In this document: one piece after another, positions 8,913 to 22,596 of the stretch
How positions within the stretch are numbered: position 1 is the stretch's first letter
How the letters are laid out: each line of letters opens with the position of its first letter
Assembly: GCF_000023825.1 (NCBI RefSeq)
Contig: NC_013061.1
Coordinates: 4,278,001 to 4,342,000, forward strand
Origin: Pedobacter heparinus DSM 2366
GTDB taxonomy: Bacteria > Bacteroidota > Bacteroidia > Sphingobacteriales > Sphingobacteriaceae
Direction: 5' to 3'
Length of the DNA stretch: 64,000 bases
Translations under genes and position numbers: made by a program
Notes under the pieces: model-generated
What the model was told of the DNA's origin: nothing
What the model saw: the letters and a program-made list of their open reading frames with translations, nothing else
Database searches by the model: none

Positions 8913-10484
8913 TTACCATCCTGTGTTTTGTTTAATATTAGGGTTAACGGCCAGCTCGCTGTTAGGAATCGGGAACAGCACGGCCCGTTCTGTTACACGT
9001 TGTGCCTGTGCAATAGCAGGGTCTTTTAAAGCCGCAGGCATATTGGCCTGGTACTCTCTAACCTGCGCCTGCATCACAGAAGGATAAATGCCCCATCTTA
9101 CAAGGTCATGTTTCCGGAGTCCTTCGAAAGCAAGCTCTCGCAGACGCTCGTTCCTGATCAGGTCCAGAAAGTCCGGCTGGGATAAACCAGCAGCAGCATC
9201 TGCCTGGACATCTGGCAGGAGTACATCTTTTCCATATCCCCTGCGCCTTACCATATTGATGGCTTTGTACGCGTCGGCAGATGGACCATTGTTTACATAA
9301 TTATCAGCTTCTGCAAACATCAGCAATACATCCGCATATCTTAACAAAGGCCAGTTGGTACCGGTATAGTTTTGATTTCTTGGCAGAAGAAGTTCATACT
9401 CCCGCCTCCATTTCCCATTGCTCCTGTCGTATATCTGATCTGCCGCCCAATTGGTCTTTACCGCCGTTTGTCCGGTAGTTACATATCTGAAAGGTGCAAC
9501 CGTCCAGTCCTTTCTCTGGTCGCCAGCTGCATAGGCATTGTAAAGCTTTGCAGTAGCATGCACATAATCATAACCATAGCCCATCTCAATGTTTCCACTG
9601 GTAATGCCATTATAACTGCCAATCATACCACCCTCCTGTATTTCACCCTGGTTCGTTCCTTTAAATTCGACTTCCCATAAACTTTCTCTTGTGTCAAATA
9701 TTTCCTGCACATGATTGATATAGACCTGTTTAAAATCAGGGTTCAGCCCGTGCAATCCAGATAGCATTACTTTTTCTGCATAGCTTCTGGCATCAGCATA
9801 TTTTGCAACATCATTTAGTGGAAAACCCGCCATAGTCAGATAAACCCTGGCCAGTATACCTTGTACTGTCGTTTTCGTAATTCGCGTATTATAGCCATAG
9901 TCAGAAACCGACTTTACCAACTCCTCTGCCTGTTTCATATCGGCCACTATACGCGCATAAATATCTTTTACAGGAGTACCCGGAAGTGGGGCTTCTTCAG
10001 GCGATTTGCTGGATTGAAGCTTTAAAGGTACCGGCCCAAACTCATCTGCCAGCATAAAATAATAGTAAGCCCTTAAAAAAAGTGCCTGCCCTTTTATTTC
10101 GTTACGCTTTTCTTCAGTTACCTTAACCGCCTTATCTATGTTCTCCAGTAACATATTTGCGCGTTCAATGCCGGTATAAATCGCTTCCCAGTGCCTGTTT
10201 AGTTCCAGGGTAGAAGCATCTACAATATTGGCATTCATTCCCGATGTCTGACTTTTCATGAAAAACTCGTCACTAAAAACCATATAGCAGGCCATACCTT
10301 GTGAATAAACCCTGTTATCGCCCAAACGGTCGTATACTCCGGCCAATGCAGATTGCAGTTCGCTTTCTGTATTGTAATAATTTATTGGTGATACAAAATC
10401 CTGTGGGGTTGTGTCCAGGATCTTTGAACATGAGGTGACAACCAGTGCCAGCATCATAGCGATATAAAATAAAGTTGTTTTCAT
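8913..10484 (-). CDS. susD: SusD/RagB-family nutrient-binding outer-membrane lipoprotein
   Basis: The protein has 523 aa from the ATG at 10484, which opens the lipoprotein signal MKTTLFYIAMMLALVVTSC (lipobox VTSC, then SKILDTTPQDF). The region 'NYYNTESELQSALAGVYDRL' is the usual SusD-like N-terminal block; TPR-type helices follow ('ALFLRAYYYFMLADEFG', 'PVKDIYARIVADMKQAEELV'), and the family C-terminal region includes 'LLRYADVLLMFAEA', 'IRNERLRELAFEGLRKHDLVRWG' and a final 'NPNIKQNTGW'. SusD proteins cap the SusC channel and bind the oligosaccharide. It sits 18 nt after susC, in the standard order. The assignment to family is certain; the ligand is unknown. Confidence 0.95.
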   Translation of the reverse strand: MKTTLFYIAMMLALVVTSCSKILDTTPQDFVSPINYYNTESELQSALAGVYDRLGDNRVYSQGMACYMVFSDEFFMKSQTSGMNANIVDASTLELNRHWEAIYTGIERANMLLENIDKAVKVTEEKRNEIKGQALFLRAYYYFMLADEFGPVPLKLQSSKSPEEAPLPGTPVKDIYARIVADMKQAEELVKSVSDYGYNTRITKTTVQGILARVYLTMAGFPLNDVAKYADARSYAEKVMLSGLHGLNPDFKQVYINHVQEIFDTRESLWEVEFKGTNQGEIQEGGMIGSYNGITSGNIEMGYGYDYVHATAKLYNAYAAGDQRKDWTVAPFRYVTTGQTAVKTNWAADQIYDRSNGKWRREYELLLPRNQNYTGTNWPLLRYADVLLMFAEADNYVNNGPSADAYKAINMVRRRGYGKDVLLPDVQADAAAGLSQPDFLDLIRNERLRELAFEGLRKHDLVRWGIYPSVMQAQVREYQANMPAALKDPAIAQAQRVTERAVLFPIPNSELAVNPNIKQNTGW

Positions 10485-10502
10485 TTGTAAAAACATTTAT
10501 CG

Positions 10503-13500
10503 TTAAAAAGTTAGGTTCATACCAAAGGTGATGGTCCGTGCCCGTGGATACGCGCTCCAGTCAAAACCAGGTGTAAGCGAAGAATGCCGCACTGAAACTT
10601 CAGGATCCAGACCCGAATAATTCGTCCAGGTTACCAGGTTTTGTGCCGAAACATGGATGCGGACCGACTGTATCTTCAGTCTTTTCATCAGTTCGGGGGA
10701 TAGGTTATAGCCAAGAGAAACCGTCTTTAAACGAAGAAATGAACCATCTTCAATATTTCTGTCAGAGAATACATTGGGGCCATAACCACCGGCAACCGGC
10801 AGCACACTATTCTGATTTTCTACAGACCATCTGTTTTCATAGGTCTTAAACATATTCAGGCTTGGTCTTGCTTCCGCTCCTTCAAATACGATCCGGTTTG
10901 CATTTAAAATATCATTACCGTACGACCACTGTAAGAAAACGTTGAGGTCGAATTGTCCATACCTGAAATTATTGGTCAATCCGCCAATGTGCAAGGGATT
11001 AGGATTACCTATGATCGTCTGGTCATTTGCGTCGACAATACCATCTCCATTGATGTCTTTGTATTTAATGAACCCTGGCTTAATCAGCGAACGTGCACTA
11101 CCATTGTTAGGCACTTCCCCTTTCAGCTCGTAACTTCCGTTCGACAATACATTAAAATCGTTCAATTGGTATAGTCCATCAAAAACATAACCGTAAAATA
11201 AAGCTACCTGCCGCCCTGGCAAAGCAATATAGGGCAGTGAATTATTAAAATTGGCATTCCAGCTGGTAACCCGCGTAATCAGGCTTGGTTGGTTGCCATT
11301 CAGTTCATCAATTTTGTTCTTATTGAAGGCAATGTTGAAACTGGATGTCCAGTTAAACCGCTTTGAACTCAGGTTTACCGTATTTAGGGTAAACTCAAAT
11401 CCCTTGTTTACCACAACACCTATATTTTTAAAGGCAGTAAGGTATCCTGTTGATGTAGGCAAAGAAGCATTCAGTAGTAAATCAGAGGTTCTTTTATGAT
11501 AGAAATCAGCAGTAATACTCAGACGCTGGTTAAAAAAGCTGAGATCGAGTCCCGCGTCAAAACTGCCGGTAGGTTCCCATTTGAGGTCTTCATTTCCTAC
11601 CCCAATTGGAACCGTTCCTTTAATGTATTGACCGTTAAAATAATAACCACTTTTGGTATTCCCGGTATTGGCACCTACTTCCATACCTAACACAGGTAGA
11701 TAGGCAAAATCCGAAACCCTGTTGTTTCCGGTAATCCCATACGACAACCTCAGTTTTGCAGCAGAAATAGCTTTAATGTCCTTCAAAAATTTCTCTTCCC
11801 CTATATTCCAGGCAAAGGCCCCGGAAGGAAAATATGCCCACCTGCTTTCCGGAGCAAATTTGGAAGAGCCGTCGGCACGTAAAGATGCGGTAAATATATA
11901 GCGGGAGTTAAACGTATAATTAACCCGGCTAAGAAATGATACCAGTGTGGAATAAGTACCGGTAGTTGTTTTTGAAAGTATAGTACCCTGGCCAAGCCCT
12001 CTCACGCCCAGTACTTCATTTGGCAATAAAATAGAAACAAATCCATCCCCCTCCATACTATTCCTCTGCATGGTAAAACCACCTACAGCGTCTAAACGGT
12101 GCTTCTTGTTAAATGTTTTGTTAAAGGTGAGCAGGTTCTCGTTCAGTAAACTGCGGATATTCTGGTTTTCAAGTGAACCGTTGATACCATAGTTTTGCCC
12201 ATAAACGGTCCGCGGATTTCCGGCTGCCGTATTGGAATTGTTAAAACGTTCGAACGCAAGACGAGTATCTGTCATTCCTCCACTTACCTTAAACTTAAAA
12301 TACTTCAGAAAAGAATACTCCACAAAAGCATTGGCACTAAGCGATTTATTAAAAGCATACTGATACATGTTGTTGGAGTTTACCACAGGGTTGATCCTTA
12401 AATCTGTATTGGAAGCAACATCATCATCAAAAGGTTGGTCAAGGAAATTCCCATCATCCCCGCTACCCGTTACCGGCCTGTATCCCCAGGTGCTGTACAT
12501 CAAATATGAACTGGCATTTCCTGCCGAACTGCTGTTTAGGTTATCACTGGTTAAATTGGCAATCTGACCTTTTTTGATTCCGTATGTATAATTGGTATTA
12601 AGGCCAATTCTTATATTTTGTCCCACACGTTGATCTATTTGAAACCGGCCCTGGTATCTTTTATATCCACCATTAATAACAATTCCATTTTGATTTAAAT
12701 AAGAGCTGCTCACCGAATACTTTGTGGCCGCAGTTCCACCTCTCATAGAGAAGCTATGATTTTGCATAAATGCGTTCTGCATTACATGGTCCTGCCAGTT
12801 TATTCCCTGCTCATTCCGGTATGCATCCAGGGTTTTTCCATCCTTAAGATACAAAGCGGTAGCGGACGTCTTATTCAAGTCCAACTGATATTTCACAAAC
12901 TCATAAGGGCTCATCACCTCTATCTGTTTACCTGGGTACTGATAGCCCAGCCAATTGTTATAGGTAACCACCGGCGCGCCTACCTTACCCTCCTTAGTTT
13001 TGATCATGATCACCCCATTAGCCCCCCTTGCCCCATAAATTGCCGTAGAAGATGCGTCTTTCAATATATCTATTGACTCGATATCGTCCGGATTAATGGT
13101 ATTGTTATCTGGGCTTTCCAAAGGAAAGCCATCAATCACATAAAGTGGTGAGTTTGATTGGGTAATTGAATTTCCACCCCGGATGGTGATGTTACTGATA
13201 CTACCCGGTTGGCCATCGCCGGATCCGACCTGTACACCAGCCACACGTCCTGCCAGGGCATCTTCAAAAGAAACCACCGGCGCCTTTTCCATATCTTTTA
13301 TGTTAACAGAGCCCACTGCACCGGTAAGGTCTTTTCGCTTTACTTCCCCATAACCAATAATGACCACATCATTTAAGGACGTACTACTGGTTTCCAGTTG
13401 GATTTTATACTGATTTTGGCTGCTTACGATCACTGTTTTGCTGGTGTAGCCAATCATGGAGACCAGCAGCAAATCGCCTTCTTTGGTATTGGAAAGGCTA

Positions 13501-13682
13501 AAGTGGCCCTGGCCATCTGTTACCCCCGATGTAGCTTTTCCCTGAAGGACTACTTTTACGCCGGGTAAAGGACCTCCTTTTTCATCAATAACAGTTCCGG
13601 TTATGGTTTTTACCGCCTGGGCCAGACCGGCCAGCGGAATACCCAGAACCAATAACATGGTAAAAAGTAAGTTTGGTTTCAT
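10503..13682 (-). CDS. susC: SusC/RagA-family TonB-dependent outer-membrane transporter
   Basis: The protein has 1059 aa, with a signal peptide (cleavage after AGLAQ near residue 22), a carboxypeptidase-regulatory-like domain at about 26-105 ('ITGTVIDEKGGPLPGVKV'), the linker 'LNDVVIIGYGEVKRKDLTGA', a plug domain at about 110-230 containing the SusC signature 'PLYVIDGFPL' and 'SIDILKDASSTAIYGARGANG', and a beta-barrel ending in 'ARTITFGMNLTF' with the terminal Phe expected for BamA-dependent insertion. It imports oligosaccharide across the outer membrane with SusD and TonB-ExbBD energy. It is the first gene of the minus-strand PUL operon. There is no anti-sigma-interacting N-terminal extension, which fits control by the divergent GntR regulator rather than by an ECF sigma factor. 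Confidence 0.96.
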   Translation of the reverse strand: MKPNLLFTMLLVLGIPLAGLAQAVKTITGTVIDEKGGPLPGVKVVLQGKATSGVTDGQGHFSLSNTKEGDLLLVSMIGYTSKTVIVSSQNQYKIQLETSSTSLNDVVIIGYGEVKRKDLTGAVGSVNIKDMEKAPVVSFEDALAGRVAGVQVGSGDGQPGSISNITIRGGNSITQSNSPLYVIDGFPLESPDNNTINPDDIESIDILKDASSTAIYGARGANGVIMIKTKEGKVGAPVVTYNNWLGYQYPGKQIEVMSPYEFVKYQLDLNKTSATALYLKDGKTLDAYRNEQGINWQDHVMQNAFMQNHSFSMRGGTAATKYSVSSSYLNQNGIVINGGYKRYQGRFQIDQRVGQNIRIGLNTNYTYGIKKGQIANLTSDNLNSSSAGNASSYLMYSTWGYRPVTGSGDDGNFLDQPFDDDVASNTDLRINPVVNSNNMYQYAFNKSLSANAFVEYSFLKYFKFKVSGGMTDTRLAFERFNNSNTAAGNPRTVYGQNYGINGSLENQNIRSLLNENLLTFNKTFNKKHRLDAVGGFTMQRNSMEGDGFVSILLPNEVLGVRGLGQGTILSKTTTGTYSTLVSFLSRVNYTFNSRYIFTASLRADGSSKFAPESRWAYFPSGAFAWNIGEEKFLKDIKAISAAKLRLSYGITGNNRVSDFAYLPVLGMEVGANTGNTKSGYYFNGQYIKGTVPIGVGNEDLKWEPTGSFDAGLDLSFFNQRLSITADFYHKRTSDLLLNASLPTSTGYLTAFKNIGVVVNKGFEFTLNTVNLSSKRFNWTSSFNIAFNKNKIDELNGNQPSLITRVTSWNANFNNSLPYIALPGRQVALFYGYVFDGLYQLNDFNVLSNGSYELKGEVPNNGSARSLIKPGFIKYKDINGDGIVDANDQTIIGNPNPLHIGGLTNNFRYGQFDLNVFLQWSYGNDILNANRIVFEGAEARPSLNMFKTYENRWSVENQNSVLPVAGGYGPNVFSDRNIEDGSFLRLKTVSLGYNLSPELMKRLKIQSVRIHVSAQNLVTWTNYSGLDPEVSVRHSSLTPGFDWSAYPRARTITFGMNLTF

Positions 13683-13696
13683 ATTTATAATTTATA

Positions 13697-13817
13697 TTTG
13701 GTTTGGTAGTATTACACGCATTCTCTTTCCCTCCACAAAAAGCCACAAAACAGATCGCTCTGGTTCTATAAATCAATCTTAAAGTGATCTAGTATGGTAT
13801 GGTCTGGTCTGCTAAAC
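13697..13817. promoter_or_regulatory. susC promoter (-7 element) with TGGT-repeat candidate operators
   Basis: On the minus strand a perfect Bacteroidota -7 element TATATTTG lies at 13817-13824 (CAAATATA on plus). No TTTG -33 element is seen at the usual distance. Directly downstream of this -7 box, at 13793-13812, lies the repeat TATGGTATGGTCTGGTCTGC. Another TGGTTTGGT copy lies at 13699-13707 just before the susC start codon. The same words recur in the divergent regulator promoter. I infer operators for the adjacent GntR-type regulator; a roughly 130-nt 5' UTR follows. Confidence 0.55.
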
Positions 13818-13910
13818 AAATATAAAGCATTTTATTTCTATTAAAAAAATAAAATTTTACAAATACCTTTTTAATACTCCAAAAAAGCGTTTACATAAAA
13901 TTTGATAGCT

Positions 13911-13948
13911 TGTCTGGTTTGGTTTGTATGGTCTATTAGTTACATTTG
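13911..13948 (+). promoter_or_regulatory. Promoter and overlapping operator of the GntR-type regulator
   Basis: TTTG at 13918-13921 and TACATTTG at 13941-13948 are separated by 19 nt, which is the consensus spacing of Bacteroidota sigma-ABfr promoters. The ATG of the regulator follows 16 nt later. The TGGTTTGGT repeat (13915-13923) and GTATGGTCT (13926-13934, shared with 13797-13805 in the susC promoter) lie between and over the -33 and -7 elements, so binding there should repress transcription. Confidence 0.7.
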
Positions 13949-13964
13949 TCTAAATAATATCCAC

Positions 13965-14990
13965 ATGACAGAAGTTTTAACTGAAAATGCGCATCAAAAA
14001 GGTGGTCATGGTAAAATGAAATACCAGCAACTGGCCGATCATATTATGTCATTGATTGAAATTGATCAGCTCCATATCGGAGATCAGCTACCCTCGCTCA
14101 AACAACTGCAGCAACAATTAAAAATGAGTAAGGAAACTTTACTCAAAGGCCTAAATGAACTTGTAGAAAAAGGTATTGTAGAATCTGTATACAGGAAGGG
14201 ATATTACGTACGCAAAAAATCTATCCATCACTCATTTCGTGTTTTTTTACTGCTCGATAAAATGAATATCCTGCGTGAGCAGTTCTATCGTACTCTTTTT
14301 AACCAATTGGAAGACCGGGCCGATATAGACATTTACTTTCACCATCATAATTACCAGGTATTTGAAAAATTAATCAAAGAAAACCTGGGAACATATACGC
14401 ATTATGTCATTGCAACTTTTCTGAAGGAAAATGTAGCCCCACTCCTAAACCTAATTCCGGATAAAAAAAGAATAATCATTGATTTAAACGAACAAGGTTT
14501 ATCAGGCAACTATAGCAGTATATACCAGGATTATGGTTACGACATTTACCATAGCCTTCATAAGTTAAAAGATGAATTGAAGAAATACGACCGGCTGATT
14601 TTGGTTGCACATCCCGAAGCTGTGCATGCCAGATTGGTTATTGAAGGTTTTTTACATTATTGTACGGAAATTGAACACCCTTACTTGATACAATCTGAAA
14701 TTGATGAAAAGACCTTCCAGAAAGGTAATGCATATGTAACCTTTAGCAGATATGATACGGATGATGTGATGTTAATTAAACTGGCCCGAAAAAAGAAACT
14801 TAAACTCGGTAAAGATATAGGGCTGATCTCTTACAACGATACCCTGGTGAAAGAAGTACTTGAAGATGGGATCACAGTCATTTCAACAGATTTTGAAGCG
14901 ATGGGTAAAACTGTAGTACAAGCAATTCTGGAAGACAAAACCATTGTAAAAAGAAACCCCACAAAAGTTATAAAACGGCATTCACTTTAA
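13965..14990 (+). CDS. GntR-family transcriptional regulator with a LacI-type periplasmic-binding sensor domain
   Basis: It has 341 aa from the ATG at 13965. A longer reading from 13902 would begin upstream of the promoter elements and is rejected. The N-terminal winged helix (about 18-85: 'LADHIMSLIEIDQLHIGDQLPSLKQLQQ', 'MSKETLLKGLNELVEKGIVESVYRKGYYV') is GntR-like. The rest has alternating beta/alpha segments of a periplasmic-binding-protein/LacI-type fold ('DRLILVAHPEAV', 'VTFSRYDTDDVM', 'DIGLISYNDTLVKEVL'). Proteins of this architecture sense sugars. It is divergent from susC, and its own promoter carries the same repeats as the susC promoter. I infer a local switch for the PUL, probably released or remodelled by a monosaccharide or oligosaccharide. 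Confidence 0.87.
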   Translation: MTEVLTENAHQKGGHGKMKYQQLADHIMSLIEIDQLHIGDQLPSLKQLQQQLKMSKETLLKGLNELVEKGIVESVYRKGYYVRKKSIHHSFRVFLLLDKMNILREQFYRTLFNQLEDRADIDIYFHHHNYQVFEKLIKENLGTYTHYVIATFLKENVAPLLNLIPDKKRIIIDLNEQGLSGNYSSIYQDYGYDIYHSLHKLKDELKKYDRLILVAHPEAVHARLVIEGFLHYCTEIEHPYLIQSEIDEKTFQKGNAYVTFSRYDTDDVMLIKLARKKKLKLGKDIGLISYNDTLVKEVLEDGITVISTDFEAMGKTVVQAILEDKTIVKRNPTKVIKRHSL

Positions 14991-15014
14991 CTTTAACAGT
15001 CACTGATTCCCCTG

Positions 15015-15042
15015 AAAAAAGCATAATTAAAGATGCTTTTAC
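15015..15042. terminator. Bidirectional terminator between the GntR regulator and the subtilase
   Basis: Stem AAAAGCAT (15017-15024) pairs with ATGCTTTT (15033-15040) around an 8-nt AT-rich loop. A-tract and T-tract are on the two sides, so it can act for both convergent genes. The stem is weak in GC. Confidence 0.5.
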
Positions 15043-15073
15043 CACCTCATGACTATAGGTCGTGTCCACCGGA

Positions 15074-16834
15074 CTATTTTGTTTTATAATGTTCTGCCAA
15101 TTTTAAGGCTTCATAAGCATTAACAACACCCCCGCTTACACACAGTTCCTTAAAACTGATCCGTTCACTTTCACCCCTTGAATTTTCATGCTTTACCTTC
15201 TGCTCAACCTTAACCACAGATTTCATAATGATCTCTCTTACTTCACGCGGTTTAAGTTCAGGATAATAGCTCAAAATTAAGGCAGCCAGGCCAGAAACAA
15301 CAGGAGCAGCCATACTGGTACCGTCAAACTCTTCGTACTTAGATCCCGGAACAGTTGATTTAATCATGAAACCCGGCGCAAAAACATCTACGGTATATTT
15401 GCCGTAATTAGAAAAAGACGCCTTCAAACTCGCATCGTTCTTATAAGCACTTGCACCAACCTCAATCCAGTTATTGGCATGGGGCAAATTAAACTTAGCG
15501 GTATCAATTACCGGTTTCAAGGGCAGTGTCGGCACATTACGCCCCATGCCAGGGCCTTGCTGCTGATTGGCATTCGGCCTGAACAACATTGCACTAAGGT
15601 CTGGCTTCTTATGGGCCTTTTTATAGGCTATGGCTTCCGGACTGTCATAATATTTAGTAGGATAATTTTCTTCCAGGTCATTATTCTGGTTATCATTACC
15701 GGCTGCATGTACCAGCAATACGCCTTTTTTCTCAGCATATTTAACAGCATCATCAACAACCTCCTTATTCCATTTAAAGCCTTTTCCAAAGCTCATATTA
15801 ATTACTCTTGCACCATTATCTACCGCATATCTTATCCCATTGGCAACATCCTTATCGCGCTCATCACCTTCCGGCACTACTCTGATGGCCATAATACTCA
15901 CATTATCGGCCACACCGTTTATGCCTATGTTGTTCTTTCTATTTGCAGCAATTATACCGGAAACATGTGTGCCATGCTCCGCATTTGGTCCGGCTACATC
16001 ATTATTTCCATAAAACCGCTCTTTTGCATTCGAATAGTCATCCCCCACCAGTGCCCCACGTTCATCATATTTAGGATTTAGGTTATACTTCAGCATCACA
16101 TCATACTGTTTATAAGCATCCTTCATTTCCTTGTGGAACTTCTCTATAGATCCGCTTTCCCTGGCCCCTTTCCTGATAATCTTTTTGCATTGTTCCTCTT
16201 CTTCACTGTCGGCCTTATAACGCTCAATATCTTCCAGTGAAGGAATTGCCTTATGGTTGATCTGCCCTACAGAATCCAGCACTTTATTGATCATAGCCAC
16301 AACTGCAAAAGTCTGGTGTGCTTCATCGTATTTTTTTCCAAATGCCGCAGTTACCTTGGTATACAAGGCAAATTCCTCTTTTTGCGTGCTGTCCAAAATT
16401 GTTGATTTAATTGTAGACCTGTATTTTGGCTGATACTCCCTGAAAATCCTTACCAGCTCCAGATTGTCATAAGCCAGGTTCCCCTTTTTTGAGCCTATAA
16501 AATTCCAGCCATGTACATCATCCGCATATCCATTGCCATCATCATCTATGCCATTTCCTGCAATCTCCTTTTTGTTTGTCCACAGTACATCCTTCAAATC
16601 TTCATGGCTAATGTCCACTCCACCATCAATCACCGCCACAATGATCTTCTCTTTTGGCTTTCTATGCTGTAAAAGTTCAGTATATGCCTTTTCAGTACTG
16701 ATACCAAAATATCCGTCTTTTATCAGGTCCAGATTATACCAGTTTGCCGGAAGCTTTACATTCTTGTCCTGCGAAAAAACTGCGGTATGCAGGAAAAAGC
16801 AGGCAATAAAAAATACTATAGATCTCAGTTTCAT
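15074..16834 (-). CDS. Secreted S8-family subtilisin-like serine protease with a large insertion
   Basis: The protein has 586 aa and a signal peptide (MKLRSIVFFIACFFLHTAVF, cleavage after SQ). Catalytic triad motifs are intact: Asp in 'VAVIDGGVDISHEDL' (about 67), His in 'EHGTHVSGIIAA' (about 286) and Ser in 'DGTSMAAPVVSGLAAL' (about 505). The Asp-to-His distance is about 220 residues, whereas about 30-50 is usual in simple subtilases. The extra part (about 100-260) is rich in Lys and Glu and predicted helical. A calcium-binding-like 'GNGIDDDGNGYADD' follows the Asp motif. No type IX secretion C-terminal domain is visible; the end is 'YEALKLAEHYKTK'. It is likely periplasmic or secreted. It is monocistronic, converging with the GntR gene and downstream of an rRNA operon. 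Confidence 0.9.
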   Translation of the reverse strand: MKLRSIVFFIACFFLHTAVFSQDKNVKLPANWYNLDLIKDGYFGISTEKAYTELLQHRKPKEKIIVAVIDGGVDISHEDLKDVLWTNKKEIAGNGIDDDGNGYADDVHGWNFIGSKKGNLAYDNLELVRIFREYQPKYRSTIKSTILDSTQKEEFALYTKVTAAFGKKYDEAHQTFAVVAMINKVLDSVGQINHKAIPSLEDIERYKADSEEEEQCKKIIRKGARESGSIEKFHKEMKDAYKQYDVMLKYNLNPKYDERGALVGDDYSNAKERFYGNNDVAGPNAEHGTHVSGIIAANRKNNIGINGVADNVSIMAIRVVPEGDERDKDVANGIRYAVDNGARVINMSFGKGFKWNKEVVDDAVKYAEKKGVLLVHAAGNDNQNNDLEENYPTKYYDSPEAIAYKKAHKKPDLSAMLFRPNANQQQGPGMGRNVPTLPLKPVIDTAKFNLPHANNWIEVGASAYKNDASLKASFSNYGKYTVDVFAPGFMIKSTVPGSKYEEFDGTSMAAPVVSGLAALILSYYPELKPREVREIIMKSVVKVEQKVKHENSRGESERISFKELCVSGGVVNAYEALKLAEHYKTK

Positions 16835-16976
16835 TGTTCAGCGCTTCTATAAATTAACGTAAAATACAATAATACGGTTTTATTGACTTCAGGATAAAGA
16901 TTTAGCATATTTTAACAAACTTGGGTTTAAACAAGTTTTTGGTTTTGGCCCAGGTGTTTGGGGGGCTTGAAACAAG

Positions 16977-17009
16977 AAAAGCCGGTAGTCATCTGGACTA
17001 CCGGCTTTC
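16977..17009 (-). terminator. rRNA operon A terminator
   Basis: There is a perfect 13-bp stem, AAAGCCGGTAGTC (16978-16990) with GACTACCGGCTTT (16996-17008), and a 5-nt loop. On the minus strand it ends in a T-rich tract (TTTTCTTG). It lies about 10 nt beyond the 3' end of 5S rRNA. Confidence 0.9.
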
Positions 17010-17019
17010 TTTAAGATTT

Positions 17020-17125
<106 letters not shown>

Positions 17126-17274
17126 AAATATTTTTAATGTTATTCAGCTTTTATATCTTTTAGCTTTAATCCCTGATCTCAATTTCAGGAACCGCTTGAT
17201 TCAGCAGGATAACAATGACATATTATTGAAAGAAGTTTTTAGGAAGAACAAACAACAGTGTTCTGCTTTTGAAA

Positions 17275-20143
<2,869 letters not shown>

Positions 20144-20369
20144 TTCTCTCCATAGCCTTTTGCGCCTATGGAAATGCTTTTTTTGATTTGTTGTTAAACC
20201 TTCAGTTGGTTTGTCGTAATTGCTTACTTCATCCCTTCATCCAATCAAACAACGTCTCTATTGTTGTTTGCTCTTCTTTTTAACTTCTTCCAATATGTCA
20301 AAGAACTTTTCTATCCCGGGTTGCATTCCTGCTACCTATTTCTGTACCTTTTATCTTAGGCACCGGTGA

Positions 20370-20446
20370 TGGTGGAGAATAACGGAGTCGAACCGTTGAC
20401 CTCCTGCGTGCAAGGCAGGCGCTCTAGCCAGCTGAGCTAATCCCCC
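20370..20446 (-). tRNA. tRNA-Ala (TGC), copy A
   Basis: The minus strand begins GGGGGATTAGCTCAGCTGGC; the anticodon stem-loop CTGCCTTGCACGCAG carries TGC, the T arm is GGTTCGACTCC and the 3' CCA is encoded. It lies in the 16S-23S spacer. Confidence 0.97.
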
Positions 20447-20464
20447 TTAAGATTATTCTTAATG

Positions 20465-20539
20465 TAGTCCCGAGCAGATTTGAACTGCTGACCCCTACAT
20501 TATCAGTGTAGTGCTCTAACCAAACTGAGCTACGGGACT
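20465..20539 (-). tRNA. tRNA-Ile (GAT), copy A
   Basis: On the minus strand the acceptor AGTCCCG pairs with CGGGACT, the anticodon stem-loop CTACACTGATAATGTAG carries GAT and the T arm is CAGTTCAAATCTG. The CCA end is not encoded (ACAT follows). It is transcribed ahead of tRNA-Ala in the spacer, the usual Ile-Ala arrangement. Confidence 0.96.
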
Positions 20540-20713
20540 ATGGATTCCTTAAGGTTTATGAGTACTGATTTCTCATTTTCACAAATCTTTTGATCTACTC
20601 ATGTCCCCTTTTCAGTATGGAGCACTAAACCATGCTTCATCCTATGGGTTGTCTTGTTTTGAGATATATAGTCATTTATATCATTTAGCGTAGCGAGTAG
20701 TCAAACCTACTCC

Positions 20714-22236
<1,523 letters not shown>

Positions 22237-22566
22237 TAAATGTGTTGTTTGAACGCTGACCATTCTTAACTTAATTAATAATAGTCTTATTCTAATTGTA
22301 TTGTCCAGTTAGAATTCAACTCGAAAAAATAGCTCCGTATTCATGTACTTTGAAATCGTACTATCTTACCTCGCTACGCTTTATAAATGACATCTCTTTA
22401 ATGAACTTCTCGAATCGCCTCACGGGTCTCCTGTATATATCTTCGCTTCCTTTTTCAGTTTCGGCCTGGTCTTATTATTCCAGATCTCTGTTTCAAATCT
22501 CAGCGCTTCAATCTTTTTTATTCCCCTGATCAACTCCGTCAATCAGGCTCCCTGTGTTTGGGATTG
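22237..22566 (-). other. rRNA leader (copy A)
   Basis: About 330 nt lie between the proximal promoter and 16S, with no coding potential I accept. A hairpin-forming pair CCTGAT / ATCAGG near 22525-22550 lies at the very start of the transcript, and AT-rich segments follow. Copy B has the same leader at 29558-29887. Confidence 0.6.
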
Positions 22567-22596
22567 CAAAGGTAGAAATCTTTTTAGTATTGTCAA
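22567..22596 (-). promoter_or_regulatory. rRNA promoter P2 (proximal), copy A
   Basis: On the minus strand TTGACA (22591-22596) is followed after 16 nt by TACCTTTG (22567-22574), a perfect Bacteroidota -7 element. A T/A-rich block (22597-22625) upstream resembles an UP element. Copy B: 29888-29917. Confidence 0.8.

Noticed and set aside
15479..16081. 200-codon plus-strand frame inside the subtilase gene
   Set aside because: It is antisense to a gene with an intact catalytic triad and has no recognisable domain.
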